Assembly (NCBI RefSeq): GCF_001949145.1
Contig: NW_019091425.1
Span: 1,202,763 to 1,266,762 of the forward strand
Length of the DNA stretch: 64,000 nucleotides
Source of the DNA: Acanthaster planci
Taxonomy: Eukaryota > Echinodermata > Asteroidea > Valvatida > Acanthasteridae
Reading direction: 5' to 3'
The translations under genes were made by a program, and so were the position numbers. Shown one piece after another: positions 10,354 through 21,862 of this stretch. The notes beneath the pieces were generated by a model. That model had not been told where the DNA came from, searched no databases, and saw nothing but the letters and a program-made list of their open reading frames with translations. Position 1 is the stretch's first letter, and each line of letters starts with the position of its first letter.

Positions 10354-11276
10354 TCAGTTAGAAAGCAATGTGAGATTCCAAGCACAACATTTGATTCTCA
10401 AGGAGCCAAATTGGCAAAAATCCAGCCAGTTTGGAAGCCAAAGTGATGAATTTGCCTGTCTAACTAACTAACTGGTACTCGGACACCACAGAAATGGCTT
10501 TGGTTTTCAGCTGGTCAAGCTAACAAGACATTACAAAAAATGAGGAAGCCAGCTTGCCAAGGGACAATTGAATGCCTGCTCAAATAATAACATTTGCAAT
10601 TACACTTTTGGACTTCAAACTGCATGGGAAACACAGGTGGCACCAAAACATGTATATTAGACAACTAGAGCACTACTACCAGTAGCCGTTACCAGCTCTT
10701 GTTGCCAAGTCACACACTGCTACATGTACCAAGTGAGACAAGCAACTGCAGTCATGTGCCTTGCTTAAGGTCACAAATATCCCCCCCCGTAGGTTCATCC
10801 ATACATTTGGCTAAGACAGCCAGGGTAGCAAAAGCAATATGCCACCACTGATTCACCATGCATTCCAATGCTGATTAGGAAATTATTCATGACATCAATA
10901 GAGACAAATGATTCTGTCACATCAAGGTTTCATCTTTCCATATAAAGAACTTGGCATTCACAGACGACGTTTAATATTAAAAACTTTAACTATGTACAAA
11001 TTACTAATAACACAGTAATACAGTGGTTGAGGTCCAACAATCCTAAATTTTCAAACATATTCTGATTCTCCTCTCAAAATCAATCCTCGTAATCTGGTGA
11101 CCCTTTTCATAATACATTTAGCACCAATGGTTTCAAACAGTCTGTGAATACAAAAAGGAGTTTTTATGCAATTAATTTTTGTATGCAATTTCAGAAATGT
11201 CCTGCATACATGAAAACTATACAGCCTTTCACCAATTATTGGACACATTTTAAACTGCCATAATTTTTCAATTTAA

Positions 11277-11681
11277 CCCTAAAAGAGCCCGGGGGCGTGG
11301 CAGACTCTGCCGCCCCCATTTTTCCTGATAATGCTGCAGTGCAGGTGCACCTTTAGGAGTTTTTACAGTACCTTTGTGCAGTCATTTTGACACCACTATT
11401 GTGAAAATCGGACGTACCGTTCTTGCACAGTGTGCATTTTTCTGGAGTCTTTCTTCTGTATACTTATACCACTTTGGTGCTCAATGCACGTTGGTTGATA
11501 TGCATGTAGCCTTGAACTTCAAATGACTGTATCAACAAAATTATACCTCATGCCATTTTTAATGATAAGGAGTGTCTTTAGATGCATGCAAAGTTTCAAA
11601 GCCAGAGTGAGGCACAGCCAAGTTCTTAGGGGGTGGAATCCCCCCCCCCCCATGGGCCGAAATAACCCAGCTCTTTTAGGG
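11277..11681. mobile_element. TTAA-flanked inverted-repeat element, copy A (piggyBac-like MITE)
   Basis: The ends read CCCTAAAAGAGC at 11277 and GCTCTTTTAGGG at 11670-11681, exact inverted repeats, each bordered by TTAA (11273-11276 and 11682-11685). TTAA duplications and ends starting with CCC are features of piggyBac elements. The 405-bp interior has no open frame of note and includes a C-run near 11640. A diverged relative lies at about 60195-60513, which shows this is a dispersed family. Piggyback assignment is inferred only from the ends. Confidence 0.68.
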
Positions 11682-13287
11682 TTAAAAGAATTGTATCAGT
11701 AACTTCCAGACATAAAATCTAAATTTCAAAATGTGTCCCAAGCCCCAGATGAAAAATCAAACACAACCTTACTTCAATTTTACTTTTCTTTTTTACAAAT
11801 TATACAACGAAAAGGACCATAAAACTTCCTGTCATCTTTGGTGACTTTTTTTCAGTCATAAAAATCAGCTACAATGTATTTTTAAAGCAATTAAAACAAA
11901 ATACAGCATATTTACTTTTTGAATGTATGACAACTCAGAACTAATGACCAACTGAGCTGTATTTTTGTTTGAATGTTCCAGGAAAGGTCACAATTTCTGC
12001 TTTCTCAGTAATCAACCCACTAATGGACTAATTGGATAGTCAACAGCAACTCAGTTATAAATGATGGTCACATCCAAGAGTTGTCTAATACCTCTCAAAA
12101 ATCTGTAAAGAAAATCTCAAATTCTATCAACACAATCTGCTGAAACAACCAACTAGACCACCTCTTAAAATGTAGTACATCTTTTGAAATAGTCGGGAAT
12201 CTTCCCAAAACTCGCTTCAGTTTGCGGTTCAACCAGGTACATGTACATTGTACACGTCCAAAAACACACAAAAAGCTTGAAACACATACTGTAATCAAGG
12301 GTATTAACCTTGACCATGCCAATAACCTCTTAATCTGCTGTGTGAGACACAACCTGGTGCTTGTTTTGTCACATTACAATTTCTATTGCAAAAGGGACAG
12401 GGAGCAAGGCTTTTCTGATAGAAAAATCCCAATATTCATCAGGTTTAGATGACATTCTGCAAGACTTGTATCAATAAAGTAGGGCATCAATCTTAAGCTA
12501 TATACTTCTTGTTCAAAAGCACAGGCATTCTTCAATTTATTATAAATCTCATGAAACAAATTAACCTAAAGTAAACGAGTTAAGCCATTTTCCGTGTAGT
12601 TGTTTTCATCTAACAACATGCATGTGGTACTTACATGTACATGTATATCCCTAAGCTAAATACAGCAGGCATAAAAAGTACCAAAGAAAGTTGAGGACCA
12701 CCACCTGCGTGCATGCTGCTGACCAACTCTGAGTTAAAGAAAACCCATGGTTTAGAAAAAAAAGGAAAAAAGAGAAAGGTGATCTAATTTGCGGATTGAG
12801 TTGGTTAAAGTATGGGGTGAGTTGTGACCTTATTTGAGCTGTACCACAGAGCAAACTATTACCCTACAATAATGAGTTGTTCCCTAGTTAAACCAAAAAT
12901 AAAATATAAACCTTGTTACAACATAAGATCTGAACTGAACCAAATGTTACTGGTTCAGTCCTTATGGTCTAGTCTAATTTGGTTTTTTCTACCTTGTCTA
13001 CAGTGGACGTGGGAACAAAAGTTAAGTGATTTTATTTAGACTTGAGTTTTCAATAAGTGAAGTTCTGGTACATTGGAGGTGTAAACTAGCCCAACTAGAA
13101 TTGTCCACTGCTGAGGGAGTGGGTTTTTTATTCACAGCAGGGCAGAATCACTACCTGTCTACAATGGTGAGTTGTCAAGCAGAGTTGATGAAAGAACAGC
13201 AAGGATGTGATCTGACCACCTTCGTGTTGAACTAAGGCTGAAATCCCATTGAGTTGCTTGAAAAATAAAAGGACCATAAAAAGAAGC

Positions 13288-13358
13288 ACTTAACTATTCT
13301 AATGCTACACTTCCCTGATCCTGATACTTAACTATTCTAATGCTACACTTCCCTGATC
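13288..13358. repeat. 33-bp direct duplication
   Basis: The unit ACTTAACTATTCTAATGCTA... of 33 bases occurs at 13288-13320 and again at 13326-13358 with a 5-bp spacer and no differences. The identity implies a recent slippage or repair event. Confidence 0.9.
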
Positions 13359-15824
13359 TTGACTGCATCAGTGGAGGTTTCTAAGCCCATTATTCACGCT
13401 AAGGAGACTAAAATGAATTGTGGAGGCAGTCTTCCTGAACTACATGTACAATGTCCAAGGGAGCTAGTCTACATCCTGAGTTGTCCTGTGGAGTTGATGA
13501 AAGAACCAAGACCAGGAACGAGACCCTTAGAGATGAGACTAAGGCCAGCATTCCTATGAGTTGATCAAATCTGTCTTAATATGATGTTTATAAAAAAACT
13601 GCAAACAATGACAAATGCTGTGATTCTGCACGTGCTCTGACTTGAGTTGTTGAAATTGGAACTGATTAGACATACTGTGCACACCTGCAAAGTTGTGGAC
13701 TCCACAACTTCTATTTGTACATGTAGAATCAGAAAAAACAGAATTCTTAGTGGAAAACCCTAAGACATAATAAAATCCTGATGAATATTAGGTGCTTCCC
13801 TGTCCCTTTTGAATTCTCATTCTCAATATCAATGAGAAAATGTAATACAAACAAGACACATGTACATATATGTACCACGGGAACAAACGAATAGGAAGCA
13901 TTCAGTGGCGAGTCCGAGTTATAAGTCTAATGTATTACATGCAGCACCGTCCATTAGGGTATAATATAGGGAATCAGAAAAAACTGACCATCCTGGATTA
14001 ATGAATTTGTAGCAATCATGCCTTCTCTGAGTTGCCCCTTTCATGTGGGTCATGTGGGAAAAACGGCATTCAGCTTGGTCATTTTCCAAACTCTACCATG
14101 TTGCACATCTGAGTGGCATTGTACAAGCAGACAAAAATAAAGATCATAATGCACTCACGGATGTGTAATGTATACAGACTAATTACAGAATCAATTTCAA
14201 ATCCAGAGCAGAAGTTCATGAATAAATCACTCTGTTGTGTGGGAACCGCTGTGATGTTGCGAAACAGAAACCACTTTGGGAAACAGACGGAAACAATCAG
14301 CTCCTGTTCCCTCGAACAACCCCTAGTCTTCCCACCCACGCTAATGGGGTTGAAACCCTGGTGATCAGATAACCCAGGGTAAACAGAAACCAGGCCTGCT
14401 ACAAGAAATCAAAGCTCTGAATCACAAACTGGCCCCCTCGCTTCAGCAATCCCAACAAATCTAGTAAAGTGGCTCATTTGGAGCACCGGGTCATGGTCCA
14501 GGAGAGGTCCAGAGGGACTTGAGGTATGGCAGTATTGTCAAGGTTTCCCATGGAAGGATTTTTTATCGGCTTTGCTATCAGCTTTGCACATTATTCAATT
14601 TTTGGGTTAATAGTCAACTCTTCACAATTCCATTCAAATGTCACTTCCCACAATTTCAGCTAGTGATCTATGTACAAAAGCATACATGTAAGTTGGGTTG
14701 CACATTTCACAGTCAACCTTTCAATAACATGTATACAAAAAAAGATATTTTTCCTGTTTTACTGATAACCACCCTGACGGGACTATCAAGGAAAGGCTGA
14801 AATCCTACGAAGTGAGGAACACACAAGGGCTCTCTTTGTTGCTGTCTGGGCAACCATAAACAAATGCAATAAAAAAATTTTTAAAAAATCCCTGGCCTGG
14901 AAATAAACAATGAGTCGGATTATGTACAAAGATAAACAAGCCCGGGGAATGACTTTGGAAGTCAGAATGGAATACATACCTGGAGGATATTCAATTAAAA
15001 TGAAACCTGTTAAATTTAGGCTGCCCTGGTGGGGGAGAGGGGGTTGTGTGGTAGTGAGACTGGATCACTCACCACAGATTCCCACACCTTTGCATGGTTT
15101 TCCCATAACCAAGTAATGATAATTTATCACCCAGTTCAGCTAAGTGAAGATCCAACTATACAATTGGTTAAGTTTGTCCCATTTTGTCAGATTTTCAAGG
15201 CTTGAGTAATGAATATACCAGTATATGTAAACAGTTTAACACTGAAGATAAATTGGTCTGCAATAAATTCCATAGCTTTTGTCATTGTAAACACATTCCA
15301 ATTACTTCTTCCTGCAAAATTATAAATAAAAGTAGGCTACTGATCAAATACTTGTTTCAAATCTTTTCACCATTTTACGGTACACATATAAGTACTTCCT
15401 CATCGCTGATTTTGTTCCATTAGGCTCCCCATACCCATATTTTAATCCATTGTCAACAGGACCTGGAGAGAAAAAACCCATGAAACGAATAAATCCAAGA
15501 CAAGGGTTTCCTTGTTTTCCCCTCCAGGCTTGAGATGGAGACTACACTGGACAATAAATCCCTTTCAATGACCCTGCAGCTCTTTTTTGTGGTTATGGCA
15601 AATGCAATGCACAAGAGCTGCCATTGTAAACTACAACCCCTGTGAATTCAATGTCAAGGGGGTGTTTTCAGGGAGCACAATTTAGTTGGGGGATTAGGTG
15701 AAAATGTGGTGATTGTTAATAGCCCTGAACTCTGCTGACCCAACACTTGTAGTGCTTCTGTTTTTGTGCTGTGTTCTGACCCCAGCTCAAGTGCTTTTCC
15801 AGACATCAAAAAGCAGTATGGGGC

Positions 15825-15912
15825 ATACATGTACATGTACTGTACATGTAGGTTGTGTACACACGCACATACAGTATATGTACATGTATGTAAACATGTG
15901 CATGCAGAATGT
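15825..15912. repeat. TACATG simple-repeat cluster
   Basis: Several overlapping TACATGTACATG runs broken by GTGTAC and ACACGCAC blocks. Open frames reading YMYMY or VHVCVH across this cluster, on both strands, are repeat artefacts. Confidence 0.8.
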
Positions 15913-16661
15913 ACGCTTGCCACTGAAGGCAGAATGACCATGTTCATTCCTCATTGGCATTTTTAAAGCCCAAAACACAGCAGTAACATGTACATATAGA
16001 TGCAATTCAGAAATAGATTTCTCCATCCACTTTTTCAATTACATATTTGTTCCTATGTTCACCACATATCATGGGCAGCATTCACAATTTCATAAACAAA
16101 TAGATACTGCCAAAGATAAAGTGTACTGTTGTACATGTAGATGATTCTGATATCAGAACCTTTTTATATACCGGTAGTAACATTAAAAAAGTCACTTGGC
16201 ATAACAACAATCTTCCAACCACACAATACAGTTTTCTTGTACAAAATTTCAGAGCAAAACATTCATGGCTCACTCAGCCTCAAGGCAATCCACAAAAATT
16301 TTTTATCCAAATTTCAAGTAAGCATCTCAGAAGCATCCGTTCCAACTTTAATCCGTTGAACTCTGAGGACTGTTCACTAGGGATATTTCTGGGTAAATAA
16401 TTATATAACACTTTTGTATGTAGCCCCTACATGTACATTTAGATCAAGCACTGTAACTGGGCTCTAAATAGTCATATACATGGAGATAAATCCATGAATA
16501 ATTGTGTACAAAAACAGTGTTTGATTCTGGTGGATAAAAGGCAGATTTGGGTTTTACCCAGCAGTCCGAAACATACAACCAGACCTGATAACTTCTGCAC
16601 TGATAGCTCAGTTGGCTGCAAATGGATTGAAGGAGCTCTGTGTGACATGATTTGTTCTTTC

Positions 16662-18275
16662 TCAGCAGTGGCTGATCTCCTTGTGTTCTAATTCCATGGT
16701 CAGCTGCTGTAACTCGCTCTCCAGGCTGCGATTGCGGCGGCACATCTGCACATAATTCAGCTGCAGCTGCTTCTGATACTTGATCACCTTCTCCTTTTCC
16801 TCCTGCCAGACCCGCCGCTCCCGCCCGAAGGCTGCCTCCTGGCCCTGCAGCCGCTTCCTGGTATCTGCCAGCTGCTCCCGCAGGGACCCCACCTCCTCTT
16901 GGAGTCCAGAATCCTCAACTGTGGTCCCAGGGGGCCCTGAATTGGTGGCGGTAGCTCCTTGGGGAAGCTTGCCTGTCTTGCCCAGGTTGATCAGATTGGA
17001 CTGGCTGGTGCTCAGGCTGCGGACCCCCTTGCTGATCTTGTCCAGTTTCTCCTTGTACATTGCACTTTCCTCTCTCAGGTCTGAGACTTGAGTGTGTAGC
17101 TCTGTGCACTCGCTCTTCAGCATGGCCACTTCTCTCTCCCACTCATCTGCCCTCCGCTGGGTGTCTTCAGAGTCTCTAGCCCGGCAACGAGGCTCAGATT
17201 TTTCCAGTTCCTCCCTCAGTGAAGCAATTTCAGACTCCCGTGATTTCACTTTGTCCATGAGGAAGCCAATCTCTGTCTCCCGCTGGCGCAACCTGTCCTG
17301 GAGGACCTGCTGCTCCTGCTCCTGCTCTTTGAGATGCACTTTCAAGTTGTGCGCATTGCTGTCACTCTTCTCCTGGAGGAGCACCAGCTCCCTCTTCAGC
17401 TGGAACACCTCCCGCTCCCGTGTGGTCAGCTTAACCTGCAAGTCCATGAAGTCACTCTCCAGCTGCCGCTGCAAGGGCGTCATCTTGTTGCCGCCCCCAG
17501 CTTTCCCACTGGACAGCTTGTTCCTGAGCATGCTGCGGTCCTTCTCTGCTTCGCTCAGCTTTTTCTGCAGCTTCTCAATCTCACTGCTCCTCTCCTTAAG
17601 GTTTTGTCGGAGCTTCGTAACCTCTTGGTCCTTATCCTCTTGTACCCTCCTGAGCTGCTCCTTCACCTGAGCAATTTCTTTCTCCCGCTGAGCCAGCTTT
17701 TCCTTCAAGCTGTTCGCATTGCTCGTAGGATTGCCTTTTCCTGGCAGCAGGCCTCCTCCTGATTTGGCCTTCTTCTGCAGCTGCTGGTTGAGTTTCTCCT
17801 GGACCTCTCTCAGGTATGCCACCTCACACCTCTCTTGACTCAGCTCTTTATCCTTGCTGCTGACCTTTGTCCTCAGCAGGGCCAGCTCCTCCTCCTGGAG
17901 CTTGACCTCCTGGGCCAGGTTCTCCTTGAGATCCCTCAAGTGGTTGGTCTCCACCCGGGCCTCACCAAGCTCCGCCTCCTTCTGTTTCAGGAGCCTCTTG
18001 CAGGCTTCTGGAGTCTCTTCCGTAGTCTGTCTCTCCTGCTTGAGTCTCTCCAGCTCTGCCTCCAGCGAGGCTACGGCCTTGGTCCGCTGGCTCAGCCGCT
18101 GCTCTTGGTAGGTGAGCTTGTTTCTCAGGTTGGAGATCTCCTGGGCCTTGAGGCTCAACTGCTCCTTGAGATTCCTGAGCTGCCATTTCAGGTCTTCCAC
18201 CTCCTTACTGGGTGGATGCTGAGAGGCATCAGTTTTCTCCCGCAGAGATTTCTTCTCCTGTTCAAGCTTGTAAAT
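16662..18275 (-). CDS. LZTS-like: LZTS-like exon 5: main coiled coil and C-terminal signature
   Basis: A 1,614-bp exon with acceptor CTGTACAG read on the minus strand. It encodes 537 residues of heptad repeats, with a break at residues about 530-550 of the protein (Gly-Gly-Gly, Pro and Asn rich) and another glycine/Ser/Thr-rich break about 130 residues before the end. The C-terminus reads -EISHC. Several open frames on the plus strand over this exon (Leu/Ser-rich) are shadows of the coiled-coil codons. Confidence 0.9.
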   Translation of the reverse strand: MYKLEQEKKSLREKTDASQHPPSKEVEDLKWQLRNLKEQLSLKAQEISNLRNKLTYQEQRLSQRTKAVASLEAELERLKQERQTTEETPEACKRLLKQKEAELGEARVETNHLRDLKENLAQEVKLQEEELALLRTKVSSKDKELSQERCEVAYLREVQEKLNQQLQKKAKSGGGLLPGKGNPTSNANSLKEKLAQREKEIAQVKEQLRRVQEDKDQEVTKLRQNLKERSSEIEKLQKKLSEAEKDRSMLRNKLSSGKAGGGNKMTPLQRQLESDFMDLQVKLTTREREVFQLKRELVLLQEKSDSNAHNLKVHLKEQEQEQQVLQDRLRQRETEIGFLMDKVKSRESEIASLREELEKSEPRCRARDSEDTQRRADEWEREVAMLKSECTELHTQVSDLREESAMYKEKLDKISKGVRSLSTSQSNLINLGKTGKLPQGATATNSGPPGTTVEDSGLQEEVGSLREQLADTRKRLQGQEAAFGRERRVWQEEKEKVIKYQKQLQLNYVQMCRRNRSLESELQQLTMELEHKEISHC

Positions 18276-21200
18276 CTGTACAGGAGACCAAAGTAGCTAG
18301 TTGTAAAAATCTTGTAAATTTATTAATTTTTTTAACATGGAATCTGATTTTGGAGAGAAACTGAGCAGGGAGAGTACACATTGGAGTTGGGTTAAAGTGG
18401 TTTTTTTTTTTGAAGGATTGGCCTTACCTGCGCTTGCAGTGAGTGACGAATCTTCCTGGAGGTATCCTCTTGTTCCTGGAGCTCCTTCCGCAGCCACGAC
18501 GTCTCCTCGTTCCACACTCTGTGTTTCTCCTCATGAACTTTCAAAATGGCTGCCTCGTTGTTGTCCATGGTGTCCCGCAGTGTGGTCAGCTGTGCTTCCT
18601 TCTCCTGTTACGGGCACAGGGGGCGTAATGATTTCCCGTTAATCAAATTCTCAAGCATTACTTTCCAGGCATCACACAATAACTCTAGTGAAGAAACTGC
18701 TTTCATAAATCTATGTCCTGAGTCCAGTCCTAATATTTGGCAAGTTAAATGGCATATTGAATAAACAATCAAGACAACAAAGTTAGGAAGACCTTGAGGG
18801 ACACTGGACCAAGGAGTTCAGGTTAAGCAAGCTTGATTGGGCTAGATGCACCAGTCCTGTTTGAGTGAACTCAAACTGAAGGCATGTTGCTAATTCTTTG
18901 GGGAATACGGTTGGTGTAGTGGTTCTTTCCTTGCCTTCCACCTCTGCGGTCCGGGTTCGAATCCCGGCTCAGTCCACATGAGGGTTGGGTTTTCAGTCCC
19001 TACTTAATTCTGTGGGTTTTACCCATAATATTTCCTCCGGAGTTTTCCTCCCACCTTTAAAACTGTAACTGCTTCTCATTTCAATGTGCCTGAGTCTTCA
19101 AATTGATGAAGGTCGTGCATCTCTTGGAAGAAGGAGAAAGGCAATGATCACAAACAATTAGATCTACATGTACTTCCGAGATGTAAGATTGTGGAGAGGG
19201 GAGAAAAATGGACTTGACTTACCAGCACTTTCTGCCTGAGCGCAGCAATCTCATCCATCTCTGTCTCCTCCACGACCAAAGACACATGGGATGAGGATGA
19301 AGCTGATGACTTCCTGTCCACCCGGTTGCTGTTGTAATCCATCACGTGGCCGTAAGATGGGTTGACGTGACTGACGCGGACAGGCTTCTTGCCGCTGTTG
19401 CCGCTGCTCCCATTGCGGCTGCGATTGTCGACCTGGCTGCTGGACTGGCTGATGTGGCACCGCTTATAGTCTGGCAGCAGCTTATGGTTTTGGAGGTTCT
19501 GGGCGGTGCGGTTGAGGTAGTTCAGGGAATGCGCCGGCTGGAGGCGCCTGGGTTGGGCTGGCTGCTTGCCCCATGCCTAAACATTCCATTCCAACAAGAA
19601 ATTAAGACTGTGGATTAGTATCTATTTAAAAAAATTAAGAACCTGTGATCCTAAACTTTAATACGAACAATGTCTCAGTGGAAAGATTCAGAGAGGTTTT
19701 GTTTTGCTCAAAGCAGGAAGAGAGAATATTGAGTTCTGTACATGTATGAAAAAACACTGCTTTGAATCCTGCAGAATTAAGCTGGGACCAAAAATTGCCA
19801 TTTTTGGATTTTGTTGCATATGGTATGGGGCTTAGGAAATCCAAATGGTTTCAGGTTGCATGAAACGACATTTATGTGGGTCTGAAATAATTTTGAATTG
19901 AATGTGAGGCTGAGCTGGGGATGATCTTTGTAGGTTTATAAAACACTAAAAACAAGAATAGTTTTCTTATGATGACTGACATTTTTACTGTAATGCAAGC
20001 ACCGCAGAAATGTGACCAACTTGACAGAAGATTACAAAAACTTCTTTCATGAATAATTCAGGGAAAAAATAATTCTGGGAAATGCTTGCCTGAGGAAGTG
20101 GCCTGGAGCCCAATCAGACCATATATCAGGAGTCCACATCAGGACTTCAAACTTTTACTATGAAAGGCTTTAATTAGCAATTTCAAACAGCAGCCAAAGT
20201 TTCAGCTTAAGGCACATCTTCAAAGCTGCTTGCTTTCTCTGCAGTGTTAGATACAATTTTTTTCTTGTCAAAGGTTGAGTATTAATGGCCAAAGTTGGTA
20301 ATTATTTGCATTTTGTTGTCAATTCCAAGTGCTGGACATCTGGAAATGATAGATGGATAGTACATGTACTATACCTTTCAGACACACAAAAATGAAATGA
20401 GGTAAGAATATTGCCAGTACCTTGGTGTCCCCGTATGAAGGACCACGTGGTCCGTTGTCATGGTAGTTCTTCTGCTTGGGCGTAATGTCCTGCAGGGACA
20501 GACATTTCGTTGGCAACCCACTGAAGTGATTGCCAGCAAAGCTGTGCTGCTGCTGCGGGTGGTTGGTCAGCACGACGTCTGGGGGCTGTTGCTGCTTTTG
20601 TTGCTGCTGCATCGGCTGCTGCTGATGGGGACGATCACTGGGGTGGGGGTCTGGCATGCTGGCTGGCGAGCCGGGGAGGCTGCGCCGGGATGAGGTGCTG
20701 CAGGGGGAGTCTAAGGAGCGGGATGGGGATGCTGCCTTCAGGGGGACTGGACGGATCATACAATGCTGCTTGAACTGGTGAAAAAAACCCAGGAAAGAAG
20801 AAAAGACAGTTGACTTGGGCCTTGCCTTGAGTTTCAAGTACATGTACCTTCCCACAGTGACATGGTTGAATTCCTGACAAGCATCATGGTGAGTCCAGCC
20901 ACAAGGCCTTTCACATGACCAGTTACATACAAGTAGTAATAAAAAGAATGAACAATGGCAAAGAAATGCTTTAGTCATAGTAAATATGAATGACTTGTGG
21001 CCTAGCTTAAGGATAATTTAGCTATGATAGATTTATGGCGGACTCAACTATAGCCCTGCTATATAACAGTTTTTGGGACATACGTGTGTAAACTACATGA
21101 CGGGGCAATTTCACATATTTTGAGCAATACAGTGTTTTGTGTGTTTTCTTTGATGCTGGCCCTTAGGTTGTACAAAAAATTACACAGACATTGGAAGATT

Positions 21201-21862
21201 CAGGATTTTTAGTGCTATATGAATGGACTTTTAGTCGAAGTTTTGTCTGGTGCATAGAAATGAATCCACGGATCAGTTTTAAAAGCTAGCGTACATACTG
21301 GTATACATGTACCCCGATTAAAAGGAAGAAGACAACAAACAGTAAACCTTAGCCAATTTGCCTGCTAAAAAAACATCAGCTGGAAACCAGCGTTACAAAA
21401 ATAAACAGTGCATGACTGTTTGGTAATTTAAAGTTGAGAAGAACTATGCTATGATATAAACAATTTATCTAAACTGGTAATCTGTTGGACAGGCAAGCAT
21501 TTCATGCATGTACTGGTACCTTTTCAAGTTGGCCGCTCACTGGGGTAATTGTCGGAGGTCCTGTGCTGACCGGCCCCTCACCCCAGCTGTAGCCCCCAGA
21601 GACCAGCTCCTCGTGGTTGTAGGTTACGCTGCCCTCCCGGTATCCGCTGTCAACGAGTGGACTGGCCAGACTGCCCATGGGCATGGAAGCGTCCGGGGAG
21701 TCGCCGTCCGAGGCGGACTTGTAATGCTGCACGGGACCCAGGCCACTCCTGGCGAAGTTGTAGTATGTACTGTGCCTGACTCCGGGAGCGCATGTTTCCA
21801 TGATATGTGGGGGCAAGGGCTCAGGAAGGGGAGTTCAGCAGCTGTCTCTGGAGAAATCAAGC
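16662..21862 (-). CDS. LZTS-like: LZTS-family (FEZ1-domain) coiled-coil protein, 926 residues, 5 coding exons
   Basis: Minus-strand exons are 21520-21862 (start ATG at 21801), 20421-20774, 19223-19576, 18428-18604 and 16662-18275 (stop TGA). All four introns are phase 0. The N-terminal third is Ser/Pro/Gln-rich, and from exon 4 on the protein is almost entirely coiled coil. The last 45 residues contain KEKVIKYQKQLQLNYVQMCR followed by RRNRSLESELQQL. This closely matches the C-terminal signature of LZTS1 and its relatives, adaptors at synapses, centrosomes and microtubules that in vertebrates also limit growth signalling. Vertebrate LZTS1-3 are about 600-670 residues. This one is longer through its coiled coil. 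Vertebrate N4BP3, in the same superfamily, is the main alternative. The first in-frame ATG after an upstream in-frame TGA was used as start. Confidence 0.85.
18428..18604 (-). CDS. LZTS-like: LZTS-like exon 4: conserved FEZ1-domain start
   Basis: A 59-codon exon with acceptor TAACAG and donor GTAAGG. It starts EKEAQLTTLRDTMDNNEAAI and includes EEKHRVWNEET. That matches the family pattern of a charged helix beginning with KEAELQxLR and a tryptophan-containing segment about 25 residues later. Confidence 0.88.
18905..19140 (+). mobile_element. tRNA-derived SINE in LZTS intron 3, antisense to the gene
   Basis: The head has an A box (TTGGTGTAGTGG, 18911-18922) and a perfect B box (GGTTCGAATCC, 18954-18964) with tRNA-like spacing. 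The body carries CCTCCGGAGTTTTCCTCCCAC, a motif I associate with a widespread SINE body in marine invertebrates. The 3' end is not sharp. It is a different family from the SINE at 395-548. It is not a functional tRNA gene, because the 3' acceptor-stem half does not pair with the 5' half. Confidence 0.75.
19223..19576 (-). CDS. LZTS-like: LZTS-like exon 3
   Basis: A 118-codon phase 0 exon (acceptor TGTTTAG, donor GTAAGT). The first two thirds are basic and Asn/Ser-rich. The last residues, EMDEIAALRQKVL, begin the coiled coil that runs on into exon 4. An overlapping plus-strand frame reading Ala/Val-rich sequence is a shadow. Confidence 0.82.
20421..20774 (-). CDS. LZTS-like: LZTS-like exon 2 with polyglutamine tract
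   Basis: A 118-codon phase 0 exon (acceptor TTTTTCACCAG, donor GTACTG). It contains Ser/Pro-rich sequence and a glutamine-rich run encoded by CAG/CAA codons at about 20575-20632. Near the end, CLSLQDITPKQKNY precedes the Ser-Tyr-Gly-Asp-Thr-Lys end. LZTS family members carry similar short conserved blocks upstream of the coiled coil. The donor GTACTG departs from consensus at position +4. Confidence 0.8.
21520..21862 (-). CDS. LZTS-like: LZTS-like exon 1 of the coding region, with 5' leader
   Basis: The acceptor CTCTGTTTGCAG ends at 21863, so an upstream leader exon must exist. The leader occupies 21802-21862. Translation starts at ATG 21801 (METCAPG), preceded in frame by TGA. It encodes 94 residues, Gly/Ser/Tyr-rich and without a domain, ending GQLEK at a GTACCA donor. 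Confidence 0.75.

Larger units (their letters stand above)
11686..16661. other. Intergenic or LZTS 3' UTR interval
   Basis: This lies downstream of both convergent genes. It is AT-rich with short TACATG repeats from about 12240 onward. Minus-strand polyadenylation hexamers (TTTATT on the plus strand, for example near 12537 and 13031) occur, so part may be 3' UTR of the LZTS gene. I see no exon. Loosely similar stretches at 13170-13262 and 13478-13570 (GAGTTGATGAAAGAAC shared) suggest an old local duplication. Confidence 0.4.

Noticed and set aside
15766-16038. Cys/Tyr/His-rich open frames on both strands
   Set aside because: Composed of translated TACATG, GTGTAC and ACACGC repeats. The same pattern appears wherever the repeat occurs.
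17092-18296. Long plus-strand frames (Ser/Leu-rich) over the LZTS exon
   Set aside because: Shadows of coiled-coil codons on the minus strand, where splice sites, phase and family motifs all support the gene.
18905-18980. Functional tRNA gene
   Set aside because: A and B boxes are present, but the 3' acceptor strand does not pair with the 5' end and the sequence runs on into a SINE body.
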